A stretch of 64,000 nucleotides of DNA from Thermogemmatispora sp042408965 (GCA_042408965.1 JBHOQN010000026.1:1-64000), one strand, 5' to 3'. Positions 17,781-26,705 are shown, counted from the first letter of the stretch. Translations and numbers: made by a program. The notes: a model not told the origin generated them from the sequence alone.

Positions 17781-17888
17781 TGTGGTAGACGTTGTACCTG
17801 AGCTGGCCTTCTGGGCCTTGCGCCTCTCTTTCAATTTCTTTTCCTTGATCCGGTGTTTGCGCAATGCCACTCGTTTTCGCTTATTCAT
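17769..17888 (-). CDS. 39-residue highly basic protein, possible small ribosomal or RNA-binding protein
   Basis: The peptide begins MNKRKRVALRKHRIKEKKLK and ends in a Ser/Thr-rich tail with RR; about half of the first 27 residues are Lys, Arg or His. The pattern of an N-terminal basic helix with KHRxKxKKLKxRR resembles the tiny bS22 / AURKAIP1-COX24 (mS38)-type proteins that sit in the small ribosomal subunit. This is a resemblance by eye, not a proven match. AAGAGGG lies about 10 bases before the ATG. It is on the same strand as miaB and the TPR gene, 65 bases after the latter. Base composition is more AT-rich at the 5' part, as expected from Lys codons. Confidence 0.6.
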   Translation of the reverse strand: MNKRKRVALRKHRIKEKKLKERRKAQKASSGTTSTTARR

Positions 17889-17953
17889 AAGCTGCGAACC
17901 CTCTTCTCTTTCCAGTCAAAAAATCATGCACGATTGGACATATCTGGAGAGCT

Positions 17954-18769
17954 TTACTCCTCAGCATCGGGGCCGGCCTCAAAGTCGATCTCGCTGAGGT
18001 CGTCAGCATCATCGCCGCCCTCGTAATACTCATCGTCGCTGAGCAGTTCATCCTCATCGTCACGATCGTAGCGCAGCATACTGTCCTTGATATAGGGCCG
18101 AATCGGCTCACCACCAGCCTGGGCAGGGAAGCTCACAGTTCCGGCCATATCCGGGTGCTGGTAGGTCTCACTAATCACCAGGCGAACATGGTTGTTATCC
18201 AGCGTCGAGACGGCCGCGGTGTAGCGGTTGCCCTTCTCCATCAGGCTGATCAGGCGATTGGCCAGGCGCGGCTCGATCTGGCCGATCGTCTCGCCCGTGG
18301 CCGAGCGCACGTAGATCACATGGCCGACGCGCTCCATCTGCACTACTTCGCCTGTGCTGACCTTCGCAAGGATGCGCGGATCTGCCAGGTTGATCAGATC
18401 GGTCGTCGTACGCTTGCCGGGCTCCTCGTTAAAGATAACAGGATCAATAGCGACCGCGGCAGCGTTCACCCTGGCCCGGTCCTCCTGGAGCAGGGCCAGT
18501 TGCTCCAGATTTTTCCTGGCGATAGAGTTATTGGGATTCAACTTGAGGGTCTGCGAGTAAGCCTCACGAGCCTCGGCATATTGGCCCAGCTCCCGGTACG
18601 CCTTCCCCAGACGGTTATAGACCTCAGGCTCATTGGGAAAGAGGCTCAGAATATTCTTATTCGTTGCAACAGCCTCTTCCCACTGGCTGGCCAGCGCCTG
18701 CTGAATCGCCAGCTCTGTCCATTGCTTGCGCAGCCGTGCCTTCTCCTCTGCTGAAAGCGCCTGCGTCAT
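17954..18769 (-). CDS. Tetratricopeptide-repeat protein with acidic C-terminal tail
   Basis: The 271-residue protein has two or more TPR units in the first 100 residues (EPEVYNRLGKAYRELGQYAE, then AREAYSQTLKLNPNNSIARK). A beta-rich middle part (about 125-215) includes EVVQMERVGHVIYVRSATGE and resembles no domain I can name. The last 40 residues are strongly acidic with many Asp and Glu. No signal peptide, so cytoplasmic. The clear GGGAGG 9 bases upstream supports the ATG. It follows miaB by 60 bases and precedes the small basic protein; an acidic-tailed TPR next to a highly basic peptide invites a chaperone-client idea, which is only inference. Confidence 0.8.
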   Translation of the reverse strand: MTQALSAEEKARLRKQWTELAIQQALASQWEEAVATNKNILSLFPNEPEVYNRLGKAYRELGQYAEAREAYSQTLKLNPNNSIARKNLEQLALLQEDRARVNAAAVAIDPVIFNEEPGKRTTTDLINLADPRILAKVSTGEVVQMERVGHVIYVRSATGETIGQIEPRLANRLISLMEKGNRYTAAVSTLDNNHVRLVISETYQHPDMAGTVSFPAQAGGEPIRPYIKDSMLRYDRDDEDELLSDDEYYEGGDDADDLSEIDFEAGPDAEE

Positions 18770-18829
18770 CGAATGCCACCTCCCTCTGCGTTCGTGTAAG
18801 ATAGATGGGTCCAGTGCCTGGCCTGCCTA

Positions 18830-20362
18830 TTATACCGCAACCACGCAACCCTGCAAGGACCAGGCGGTAGCACGTTCAATGCGCACCTTCACCAGATCTC
18901 CGGGTTGGAGCGCGTCAGGGTCGATCTGTGCTTTGAGGTCGTTATGACAGGCAATATGCTCCTCATCGGCTGGCGGGAAGAAGACCAGCTTATTCCCGCG
19001 ATTGCGCCCCTTCCACTGCCGTCGGCCATGGAGCGTATTGCTCTCCTCAATGAGCACTTCTTCAATCTTGCCGAGGTATTGCTGATTCAGCTCAAGGGCG
19101 ATCTGCGCCTGTAGTTCCTCTACAGCATGCAGCCGGCGTTTCTTCTCTGCCAGAGGCACATCGTCCTCCCAGCGGGCCGCCACCGTGCCCTGGCGTGGCG
19201 AGTAGGCAGCGACATGCACCACGTCGAAACGGATGTCCGCCAGCAGGTCCAGCGTATGCTGAAACTCCTCTTCACTCTCGCCGCAGAAGCCGACGATGAC
19301 GTCGGTGGAGAGCGTCACCCCCGGCCACCAGGAGCGCAGCCTGGCGATCAGCTCGCGGTACTCATCGATCGTGTAGCCGCGCTTCATGCGCTTCAGGACC
19401 GCGTCATCGCCGGACTGGACAGGAATATTAACGTGCTCGCAGACCTTAGGCAGGGCCGCCATGCGCTTGATCATGCTATCCGTCATGTGGCGCGGATAGG
19501 AAGTCATAAAGCGGATGCGCTTGAGGCCCTCGATCTCGCTGAGGCGGGCCATCAGATCGGCGAGATCCGGTCTGCCCGGCAGATCCAGGCCGTAGGCCTC
19601 GACCGTCTGGCCAAGCAGCGTCAGCTCTCTGGCGCCTCTGGCCACCAGCAGCTCCGCCTCGGCGACCAGCTCCTCGGGCGGGCGACTGCGTTCGCGCCCG
19701 CGTCGGTAGGGGACGACGCAGTAGGTGCAGACCTTATTGCAGCCCAGAATCACAGGCAGCCAGGCGGTTGGGCCGGCGTGGCGGGCGTCGATCGTCGTCG
19801 GATAGTGGGCGATCCGTTCCCCCGGTCGGGGGACGATGGCCATGGGCAGCACACCGCGTTTCCCCGCTCGATTGAGCGAGGTGGCGATCGTCGGTGCGCT
19901 GGCCGGTGGTTGCTCCAGGGTCACGAACTGTCCACCCTCGTCCAGGTAGTCAATATCCAGACAGCCCGCGCCAGAGATGGGCGTCCAGCGCTCTTCCAGG
20001 AAGCGTGGCAGGATATCAGCCTGTTCGACTTTGAAGAGCAGATCGATATGGGGATAGCGACGGGTCAGCTCGTCGATGGTCTTCTGATTGCCGATCATAC
20101 AGCCCATCAGGGCGATGAGCAGGTCGCTCCGGCGCTCCTTCGCATGCTTGAGCTTTGCCAGCAGATTATGGGCGCGCTCCTCAGGCGCCTGGCGGACGCT
20201 ACACGTGTTGAGGACAACCAGATTGGCCTGCTCCAGACTGCTCTCCTCCCAGCCCAGTTCGTCCAGAATGCTCTGAATGCGCTGCGAGTCGGCCTGGTTC
20301 ATCTGGCAGCCGACCGTCCAGATATGGTACTTCCCCTTTGGAATCGTGGCGGTAGTGGTCAT
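18830..20362 (-). CDS. miaB: tRNA-2-methylthio-N6-dimethylallyladenosine synthase MiaB
   Basis: The 510-residue radical SAM methylthiotransferase has the N-terminal UPF0004 cluster cysteines Cys19 (GCQMN), Cys54 (NTCSVR) and Cys88 (MGCM), the radical SAM triad Cys208/212/215 (GCNKVCTYCVVP), the PVQSGDD segment and a C-terminal TRAM-like domain (about 430-510). It adds a methylthio group to i6A37 in tRNAs reading UNN codons. It is longer than the usual 440-475 residues because of an extra loop of about 60-70 residues between the first two domains (about 125-195). It heads a minus-strand run with the TPR gene, a small basic peptide and pucR. A TATAAT lies at 20454-20449 on its strand, about 90 bases upstream. 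Confidence 0.93.
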   Translation of the reverse strand: MTTTATIPKGKYHIWTVGCQMNQADSQRIQSILDELGWEESSLEQANLVVLNTCSVRQAPEERAHNLLAKLKHAKERRSDLLIALMGCMIGNQKTIDELTRRYPHIDLLFKVEQADILPRFLEERWTPISGAGCLDIDYLDEGGQFVTLEQPPASAPTIATSLNRAGKRGVLPMAIVPRPGERIAHYPTTIDARHAGPTAWLPVILGCNKVCTYCVVPYRRGRERSRPPEELVAEAELLVARGARELTLLGQTVEAYGLDLPGRPDLADLMARLSEIEGLKRIRFMTSYPRHMTDSMIKRMAALPKVCEHVNIPVQSGDDAVLKRMKRGYTIDEYRELIARLRSWWPGVTLSTDVIVGFCGESEEEFQHTLDLLADIRFDVVHVAAYSPRQGTVAARWEDDVPLAEKKRRLHAVEELQAQIALELNQQYLGKIEEVLIEESNTLHGRRQWKGRNRGNKLVFFPPADEEHIACHNDLKAQIDPDALQPGDLVKVRIERATAWSLQGCVVAV

Positions 20363-20448
20363 GGATCATCCCTCTCCGAGTCTGAAGGCGTTCTCTCAAC
20401 ACCGGGCGGATCAGCTCCGTGGAAGAGTTGTGCTTTCCCTGGCTCGCT

Positions 20449-20477
20449 ATTATACACTATTCCTTGCCCTTTTAGAA
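20449..20477 (-). promoter_or_regulatory. Promoter of the miaB run
   Basis: Minus strand: TTCTAA (20477-20472), 17-base spacer, perfect TATAAT (20454-20449). The -35 overlaps the stop of the upstream gene. Confidence 0.5.
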
Positions 20478-21767
20478 AGTCCATACTTTGAGATTGGTAT
20501 AGGCCACTTCTGTCGCCTCTCCACTGGTGGTTGCGGGGATCGCCAGCAGGGCTGTCTCTCCCTGGTTGTAGGTGCGATCACTGACCTGAATGATCTGCTG
20601 ACGGTTGATATAGATGCTCAGCGTGTGGTTCTGAGCGACGACCCCCAGTGTGTTTTTCTGGCCGATTCCCAGATGAAACTGCAGGCTGATGCTGTGGGCC
20701 AGCGTTTTGACGTGTGAGAGATTGTTATCGACGTAGGTGAATAGCGAGTAGATGCCATCTGTGTTGATCTGGAAGAGATAGAATTGATCCTGGTTGCGAT
20801 CTCCGCGAAAGAGTACTCCTCCTGCATTGCCATGTATAATCTGCATATCAACTTCCATTGCGAAATTGCTGTAGTTAATGCCATTGCTACAGGACTCAAA
20901 GAAGCGTGGGTCCTGACTGATGACGTGGTACGAGCCAGCGCTGAAAGCACAGTGCGCTCCAGTCTCCCAGCCGATCCCGTTCTCGGGCGTGGTGAGTGAC
21001 TCATAGAGTGCGAGCGTTCCGCCGGGCGGGTAGGGATCAGGGTGAGAGGCGATCGTCGTGGCGGTAGCCTGGACGCTGGCGGTGGCCGTGCTGGCAATGC
21101 TGGTAGCCTGGACGCTGGTCGCCCGCACGCGAGCGTTGATGGTGGCCGCGGTGGCCGTGCTGCTGACGGCGGTCTGCTGCGCCTGATCGCTAGCGGTGTT
21201 CTGGCTCTGGACGATGAGAAAGAGTCCAGCTCCGCCGGCCAGCAGCACTATCAGAGCCAGGCTGATCAGCAACAGCCGCCGATTTCGTTGCGCGGCCTTT
21301 GTATGTTCGTGCGTGGCGCTTCCTCTAGGCGGCGGCGGCGGTAGGGTGCTGATTGTTGGCTGATTGTACCCGAAGCCGCTGCCTGGACCAGGCGTATGAA
21401 CCGTGGCGGCCTGCGGGGGGTAGGCGGGTGTCCCTGGTGGCGGTGGTAGTATCGCTGGCTGTGAGCTGGCACTCTGGCTGAGAACAGTGCGCCTGTTCTC
21501 CTCGCCTGTCGAGGGTGGGGGCGCCTCTGGCAGCACATCGATCGTCAGAATCAGGGCGCCGCGTGGCCCCCCGGCGTTTGCAGCGATGCCCTGGCCATCC
21601 AGGCGAATCACCTGGCCGCGCTGTACCCCGGCGGGGACGCTGACGGTGATCTGGCGTCCATCGGGGAGATTCAGGGTGCGCCTGGTGCCTGTTCTGGCTT
21701 CTGTGGTGCCGATGGCCAGTGTTGCGCGAAGATCGTCAGGGTGAGGCTGCCCTGGCTGAAAAGACAT
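20472..21767 (-). CDS. Single-span membrane protein: DnaJ C-terminal-like domain plus LamG/DUF1080-like exterior domain
   Basis: The 431-residue protein joins three parts. Residues about 15-85 look like a DnaJ C-terminal substrate-binding fold (GTRRTLNLPDGRQITVSVPA, GQVIRLDGQG, GALILTIDVLPE) without any J domain. A Pro-rich linker follows. One membrane span comes at about 170-190 (LLLISLALIVLLAGGAGLFLIV). A Thr/Ala-rich stalk follows, then a beta-rich domain of about 180 residues (NFAMEVDMQIIHGNAGGVLFRG, DQFYLFQINTDGIYSLF, NTLGVVAQNHTLSIYINRQQ) like the concanavalin-type domains of DUF1080 proteins, which bind or cut sugars. The exterior domain should face outward. TAGGAG and GGAGG precede ATG 21767. 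Function unknown; sensing or carbohydrate binding is inference. Confidence 0.75.
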   Translation of the reverse strand: MSFQPGQPHPDDLRATLAIGTTEARTGTRRTLNLPDGRQITVSVPAGVQRGQVIRLDGQGIAANAGGPRGALILTIDVLPEAPPPSTGEENRRTVLSQSASSQPAILPPPPGTPAYPPQAATVHTPGPGSGFGYNQPTISTLPPPPPRGSATHEHTKAAQRNRRLLLISLALIVLLAGGAGLFLIVQSQNTASDQAQQTAVSSTATAATINARVRATSVQATSIASTATASVQATATTIASHPDPYPPGGTLALYESLTTPENGIGWETGAHCAFSAGSYHVISQDPRFFESCSNGINYSNFAMEVDMQIIHGNAGGVLFRGDRNQDQFYLFQINTDGIYSLFTYVDNNLSHVKTLAHSISLQFHLGIGQKNTLGVVAQNHTLSIYINRQQIIQVSDRTYNQGETALLAIPATTSGEATEVAYTNLKVWTF

Positions 21768-21928
21768 GACTCCTACCTCCTGCATACTCTATGAGTCCTG
21801 CCCACTGTTGAGGGGTGTGGGCGCCTGGATCTCTTCTCTTTCCCTGTGTAATATCTGCCTGATTGGAACTGATCAGCGAATGATGACGCTTCAAGCGAAC
21901 GCAGGTGGAGGCGTTTGCCTGTCACTGC

Positions 21929-22780
21929 TCAACTCGAGGCGCTGACGCGCTCTCCCTGCAACAGACGCAGGCCGCCCAGCAGCAGGCAGAGGTCGGCTAC
22001 TTGCAGGAAGAACAGGTTATTGAACGCACTGGTAATGCCGGGGAGTGAGAGAATCAGCACAATGGTGGGGGCCAGCCCGAAGAGCAGCGTGGGCCCTGGA
22101 TGTATCTTCCAGCAGACCGGACGCAGCCACCAGACAAGCACACAGAGCAGAAGGGTGGTGGCCGCGATGGTATCCGCGATGGTCGTCAGCGAGCGAACGT
22201 CGGGGGCTGTCAGGGTGAAGGCCACTGTGACCGTGATGATGCTGCCGATCAGTGCCAGCCCCGAGAACCAGCTATCCCAGCGAGGAGCGCGTGCAGAGGC
22301 GCTGGCGAAGCAGAGATAGCTGCCGAGCAGGGAGAGGTTTCCTGAGGCGTTCAGATAAGCGATCACCGGGGAGGCCTGATTGAAAGGATGCAGATTGATC
22401 ACCAGATTGACACCCACAAAGAAGCTCCAGAGGCAGGCGAAGACGGCTCCGAGGCGAATCCAGAAGGAGCCTGCTCTGAGCACAAGAGTGACCCAGACTG
22501 CCAGCAGAAGAAGCAGGTGCCCCAGGAGCACCCAGTTCCCGCCGTAGAGATGCGCCTGCCAGCCGCGCGTCAGCAGACACTCGGCACAGAGTCCCAGGCC
22601 AAGCGTCAGGGCAAAACACACAATGAAGCCCGGTGTCCAGATGACGACCGTCTGTGCCGAAGGCTGCTCCAGCGCCAGTGCCTCTTCCCCAGCGTTCGGC
22701 GTCGCTCGATCTGTGTCTGGCGCTGGCTGCTCTGGCTGTGCGGACTGCGCGATCTCCGGTTCGATGGCGCTCTCGGCCAT
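21929..22780 (-). CDS. Unknown multi-span membrane protein
   Basis: The 283-residue protein has an Ala/Pro/Glu-rich soluble N-terminus of about 45 residues and then about eight hydrophobic spans. Cysteines occur in several spans (FIVCFALTLGLGLCAECLL, LLLCVLVWW). No family is recognised. A TATAAT lies on its strand at 22811-22806, about 26 bases before the ATG. The genes on both sides on the same strand are also membrane proteins, without close spacing. Confidence 0.7.
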   Translation of the reverse strand: MAESAIEPEIAQSAQPEQPAPDTDRATPNAGEEALALEQPSAQTVVIWTPGFIVCFALTLGLGLCAECLLTRGWQAHLYGGNWVLLGHLLLLLAVWVTLVLRAGSFWIRLGAVFACLWSFFVGVNLVINLHPFNQASPVIAYLNASGNLSLLGSYLCFASASARAPRWDSWFSGLALIGSIITVTVAFTLTAPDVRSLTTIADTIAATTLLLCVLVWWLRPVCWKIHPGPTLLFGLAPTIVLILSLPGITSAFNNLFFLQVADLCLLLGGLRLLQGERVSASS

Positions 22781-23090
22781 ACGCTGCCCCCTTTCTTCCT
22801 TGACTATTATACCCTATGGGGCTGGCAGCGGAGAGACTCAACGCCAGTGGTCCTGCCTGAGCTGAGCGCAGAAGATCCCGGCCCTGATTGCTGTTGCCAG
22901 ACACCAGCGGCTCGTAGCAGCAATCAGACCGGCGACAGCCGCAGGTGATCCTCGACGGCTCAGTGGGGGAAGGGCGCCGGCGCCTCAGCACGCGGGCTGA
23001 GCTGACGCAGCGCAGCGCTGCGCCGCAAGCGTGGCCTGTCACGCAGGCCTCCACTGCGCGGCGCAGTCTGGCTGGTGATCTTGCTCGCCT
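22781..23090. other. Intergenic region with dyads
   Basis: No gene. It holds a 15-base hairpin ACTGCGC-G-GCGCAGT at 23053-23067, 23 bases past the stop of the upstream minus-strand gene (terminator-like, no T run); a 14-base perfect palindrome GCGCAGCGCTGCGC at 23010-23023; and an inverted repeat GATTGCTG/CAGCAATC at 22886-22893 and 22918-22925. A minus-strand TATAAT is at 22811-22806. Confidence 0.6.
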
Positions 23091-23918
23091 CTACACCTGA
23101 CGCCTTGGCGGCTGACGAGTCCCTTCACCCGGCTTCTCGCCGTATTGAGGCTGGTAGCTGCCCATTGGCTCGGCGCGCGTCTGCTCGGCCTGCATCTGGC
23201 GAGCACGCAACTGCTCGGTCTGCAACTGCTCGGCCGTCGCGCTTCCTCCCGCAACAACCCCCTCTCCGCGTGAGAGAAGGCGTCGCGCCGTGTCCTGGCC
23301 CCCCAGGCCAAAAGCCAGACCAAAGGCAATCGCCAGGCCGCCAGCCACGGCCGCAAAGAGAATGTTCATCAATGCTGGCGCGATATCGAGCTGCTCAAGC
23401 GCGATCAGCGCGGCAAAGCCAAGCACCCCCCAGCGCACGAGGTTCCCCAGGAAGGCTGAGTTTCCCATGCGTGTGGTGAGGCGGCGCACCAGATCCCCGG
23501 CGAGGTTGCCGACCAGCGCCCCCACGAACAGCACCAGCACAGCCGCAAAGACGTTGGGCAGGTAGCCGACGATCATATTCAACACGTTGCTGATGGCCGC
23601 AATTCCCAGCGCATCAGCGGCCGCCACCAGGAAGATCAGAAACAGGAACCAGTAGACGATTTTTCCCAGAAGACCGGCGGCGTCCATGCGAATGCCCATG
23701 TTCTGGCTCAAACGGCTGAAGCCGGTGCGCTCTGAGAGGCGATCGAAACCGATGCGGCGCAGAATGCCGGTCACTGCCGCCTGAACTGCCCACGAAATCA
23801 GCCAGCCGACCAGCAGGATGACCAGAAAACCGATCAAGCGTGGGATGAACGCAAGAATCAATCCTACAGCGTTGGCTAGCGCCTGCAGGATCGACTGTCC
23901 CCAGTTAAACGCAGGCAT
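23091..23918 (-). CDS. Conserved TM-helix (CmpX-like, mechanosensitive-channel-related) membrane protein
   Basis: The 275-residue protein has repeated amphipathic spans of the Pfam TM_helix type: FIPRLIGFLVILLVGWLIS, YLPNVFAAVLVLFVGALVG and the glycine-rich end GGLAIAFGLAFGLGGQDTA, which resembles the pore helix of MscS proteins but without the large cytoplasmic vestibule. Relatives are mechanosensitive-channel-like proteins tied to osmotic and envelope stress. The last 50 residues are Gln/Arg-rich with repeated QLQTEQLRARQMQAEQTRAE and likely a soluble helix. AAGGAG lies 6 bases before ATG 23918. A promoter is present at 24001-24029. Confidence 0.82.
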   Translation of the reverse strand: MPAFNWGQSILQALANAVGLILAFIPRLIGFLVILLVGWLISWAVQAAVTGILRRIGFDRLSERTGFSRLSQNMGIRMDAAGLLGKIVYWFLFLIFLVAAADALGIAAISNVLNMIVGYLPNVFAAVLVLFVGALVGNLAGDLVRRLTTRMGNSAFLGNLVRWGVLGFAALIALEQLDIAPALMNILFAAVAGGLAIAFGLAFGLGGQDTARRLLSRGEGVVAGGSATAEQLQTEQLRARQMQAEQTRAEPMGSYQPQYGEKPGEGTRQPPRRQV

Positions 23919-24000
23919 GCTCAACTCCTTTCTGACTCAACTGAGCATGTACAGAAACGGACCATCAGTCTATCAATGGGCCGCCGTTGCTACTATATAT

Positions 24001-24029
24001 CATATAAACGGGGACGCTTATGAAAACAA
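24001..24029 (-). promoter_or_regulatory. Promoter of the CmpX-like gene
   Basis: Minus strand: TTGTTT (24029-24024), 17-base spacer, TATATG (24006-24001), in the only AT-rich patch of this intergenic stretch (23919-24218). The rest of the stretch holds no gene I recognise. Confidence 0.45.
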
Positions 24030-24218
24030 GTCAGCTTTAAGATTGATCGATGAAAAATGGAGCGTTGCACTTTCCATCCGCGTGGTGCTCAGCGCTGCGG
24101 TAGCAGAGGGTGTGGTCGTGCTGCGCTCGAGGAAAAAGGACAGGTGAAGAGTGCGCCGGAGAGCGGTCTGCCGGCCACCGGCGCAGGAAAAAACAGCCCG
24201 TCCTGGCACAGGAACAGA

Positions 24219-25616
24219 TCAGTTCTCCAGGTCGACTCCCACAATTCTGGCCGCCTGCTTGCGAAGGACCTGCAGACCCTCGCTGAAGCGCACCGGGTAG
24301 GGAGCAGCCGGAGAGAGTGCGCGGTAGGCCGCTGGGAGAGCCGCCAGGTTCTGTTGTGCCAGTTCACGGATCTCCGAGAGCGGAGGCAGGCTACCGGGGA
24401 TCATCTCACCGTTGCGCATGACGGGTTTGAGCAGGCGGTGGTAGCCAGTAGGGGCAGGCTCGTGGGCGAGCTGCACGACGTCCTCCGCCCACTGTGGGTG
24501 GCGGTAGATCTCCTTCTTGCCCGGCCAGGTTGATTTCTGGCCGGCGATCTTCACCTTAGGGTATTCGGTGCCATGTTCGTCGACGTACCAGACCTCTTTA
24601 TAGACGGCCCCCAGTGAACCCCCAGCGATGCCGCGCTCGATCGAGCCGGCTCCACTGCCAAGGGCTGTGCCCACGCCGAATGAATCGATGGCTGCCCCTG
24701 CTTCGATCAGTTCGAGAATCTTCCATTCGTCGAGATCGCCGCTCGCCAGAATACGGACGCCTGACAGACCGGCGCGATCCAGTTGCTCGCGAATGTAGAG
24801 GCTATCTGCGACCAGGTCGCCACTGTCAATGCGCACCGCTGCCAGCGTATGGCCCAGGGTCTCCTGGGCGCGCAGCGCCACCTCGATGGCGGTGTGGATG
24901 GCGCGGCGGGGATCGTAGGTGTCGAGCAGTAAGGTATAGCGATTATAGGCCTCCGCAACGGCCGTGAAGGCCTCCTCTTCGCTGTCGAAGAGTTCGATCA
25001 GCGCATGGGGCACGGTGCCTGTCGCCGGCAGGCGGAACTCGAAAGCGGCGTTCAGCAGGGAGGTGCTCGAGCAGCCTCCAATGTAGGAGGCCCGCGCGAC
25101 GGTGAGCGGCTCCTGGGCGCGGCGGAAGGCGAATTCGGCCACGCGGCGCGGGCGGCCCTGCTCAGCCGCGTAGACAATCCGCGAGGCCTTGGTGGCGATC
25201 AGTGTCGAGAGATTGATGGCCTGCATGATGCCCGCCTCCAGCAGCAGCGCCTCGCGAAAAGGTGCGGTCACACGCAGAATTGGCTCGTTAGGAAAGGCGA
25301 TCGACCCCTCTGGCAGTGCCAGGATCTCTCCGGTGAAGCGCAGATTGGCCAGCTCGTCCAGAAAGGCCGCATCATAATCGCGGATGCGCGCCAGGAAGGT
25401 CAGCTCCTCCTCCGTGTAGCGAAACGATTGGACAAATTCCAGGGCAGCTTCCAGGCCTGCGATCAGCAGATAGGCACCGCCAAAGGGAGCCGTGCGGGTG
25501 TAGAGATCAAAGGTTGCCAGTCCGTTGCGTCCTGTGCGCCAGCTCACGTAGGCAGCGTCGGGGTGATACATGTCCGTCATCAATCCTGGGTGCACACTGG
25601 GGGCGCGGCGATGCAT
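24219..25616 (-). CDS. pncB: Nicotinate phosphoribosyltransferase
   Basis: The 465-residue protein has LMTDMYHPDAAYVSW near the start, FDLYTRTAPFGGAYLL, EFAFRRAQEP, YIGGCSSTS, then AVRIDSGDLVADS and ILASGDLDEWKI, the phosphoribosyl-binding strands, and GVGTALGSGAGS. These are typical of NAPRTase, which joins nicotinate and PRPP with ATP use to give nicotinate mononucleotide in NAD salvage. Length fits the bacterial type. GAGGAGGG lies about 6 bases before the ATG. No other NAD gene is close. Confidence 0.92.
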   Translation of the reverse strand: MHRRAPSVHPGLMTDMYHPDAAYVSWRTGRNGLATFDLYTRTAPFGGAYLLIAGLEAALEFVQSFRYTEEELTFLARIRDYDAAFLDELANLRFTGEILALPEGSIAFPNEPILRVTAPFREALLLEAGIMQAINLSTLIATKASRIVYAAEQGRPRRVAEFAFRRAQEPLTVARASYIGGCSSTSLLNAAFEFRLPATGTVPHALIELFDSEEEAFTAVAEAYNRYTLLLDTYDPRRAIHTAIEVALRAQETLGHTLAAVRIDSGDLVADSLYIREQLDRAGLSGVRILASGDLDEWKILELIEAGAAIDSFGVGTALGSGAGSIERGIAGGSLGAVYKEVWYVDEHGTEYPKVKIAGQKSTWPGKKEIYRHPQWAEDVVQLAHEPAPTGYHRLLKPVMRNGEMIPGSLPPLSEIRELAQQNLAALPAAYRALSPAAPYPVRFSEGLQVLRKQAARIVGVDLEN

Positions 25617-26119
25617 AGACAGCCCTCCTCAGTTAGTGTACTTTTTACGCTATTAACAAATCAGGGATATTTTACCACATAGATGCAAGGCGTGCCCTCG
25701 CCAGGATGCCGTTCCAGACCTGCCAGCGATTGACACTACAACCGATCGTGTGCTACTCTCTATCATGTTACAGGGCGAGTCCCGTGCCAGCCCGGCGTGC
25801 TGTGCGAGTGCGCCTTTCTCTCGAACCTCTAGAGGTCTCCACTGTGGTAGAAGCCTTGACCCGTTCGAGGATCTGACTTGAGGACATTAAAAGTGGAAAG
25901 AAAGGAGAGCCGCGCAGAGGAAACTAGAAGGACGTAACCGCTGTGGTACCGTATCCCCCTCTTCTCTGCAGGTTTCCGCACGCTCCTGCCTGAAAGAAGG
26001 AGACTGCAGGCGTGTACCGCAGAAAAAGCTACAGCAGCACTGTTGTGCACCTTTCCCGGCCTTATATACTGAGTGCAGGGAAGTTGCCGGCGTGATTAGA
26101 CCAGATGGAGGTTCTACCG
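25617..26119. other. Intergenic region between pncB and the cox genes
   Basis: No gene is recognised in about 500 bases between divergent genes. It holds a 12-base palindrome ACCTCTAGAGGT (25825-25836), an AT-rich patch at 25640-25675 near pncB, and the cox promoter at 26043-26070. Confidence 0.6.
26043..26070 (+). promoter_or_regulatory. Promoter of coxSLM
   Basis: TTGTGC (26043-26048), 16-base spacer, TATACT (26065-26070), about 50 bases before the coxS ATG. Confidence 0.55.
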
Positions 26120-26629
26120 ATGACGACGAAGCGCGAAATCACTGTGACTGTGAATGGTCAGCCGTACCGTTCAGAGGTCGAGCCGCGCATGTTGCTGGTG
26201 CATTATTTACGTGATGTCCTTGACCTTACCGGCACTCATATTGGCTGTGATACCTCGCAGTGTGGGGCCTGTACGGTGTTACTCAATGGTGAGGCCGTGA
26301 AAGCCTGTACCGTGCTGGCAGTCCAGGCCGATGGCTGTGAGGTGACCACCATCGAAGGACTGGCACCCTCTGAGGGCCAGCTCCACCCTCTTCAGGAAGG
26401 CTTCTGGGAGAAACACGGTCTGCAGTGCGGTTTCTGCACGCCGGGGATGATCATGGCCGCCTACCAGTTGCTCAAGCACAACCCCAACCCCAGCGAGGCC
26501 GAGATTCGTAAGGGCCTTGAAGGCAATATCTGCCGCTGCACGGGCTATCAAAACATCGTCAGGGCGATCCAGTACGCCGCCGAACAGATGCGTGCTGGCG
26601 CCTCTCAGCCTGTCGGCGCCGGTGAATGA
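26120..26629 (+). CDS. coxS: CO dehydrogenase-type small subunit, [2Fe-2S] protein (form II CoxS-like)
   Basis: The 169-residue protein has the plant-type ferredoxin cluster motif GCDTSQCGACTVLLNG (about 42-57) with the fourth Cys at KACTVLA, and the second cluster with CGFCTPGM and CRCTGY. Both [2Fe-2S] clusters carry electrons from the Mo site to FAD in the xanthine-oxidase family. ATG 26120 has GGAGG 8 bases upstream; ATG 26105 overlaps that site and is less likely. First gene of coxS-coxL-coxM. Confidence 0.92.
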   Translation: MTTKREITVTVNGQPYRSEVEPRMLLVHYLRDVLDLTGTHIGCDTSQCGACTVLLNGEAVKACTVLAVQADGCEVTTIEGLAPSEGQLHPLQEGFWEKHGLQCGFCTPGMIMAAYQLLKHNPNPSEAEIRKGLEGNICRCTGYQNIVRAIQYAAEQMRAGASQPVGAGE

Positions 26630-26705
26630 TCTCCCTCGCTGCGTCACTCTTCACTGATCCCTGATCTTCTACTGTGCTCGTGAGAAGAGAAAGGAATGGT
26701 TGACT

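Noticed and set aside
19127..20491. 454-codon plus-strand frame opposite miaB
   Set aside because: Shadow of miaB codon bias; Arg/Gln/His-rich translation with no domain.
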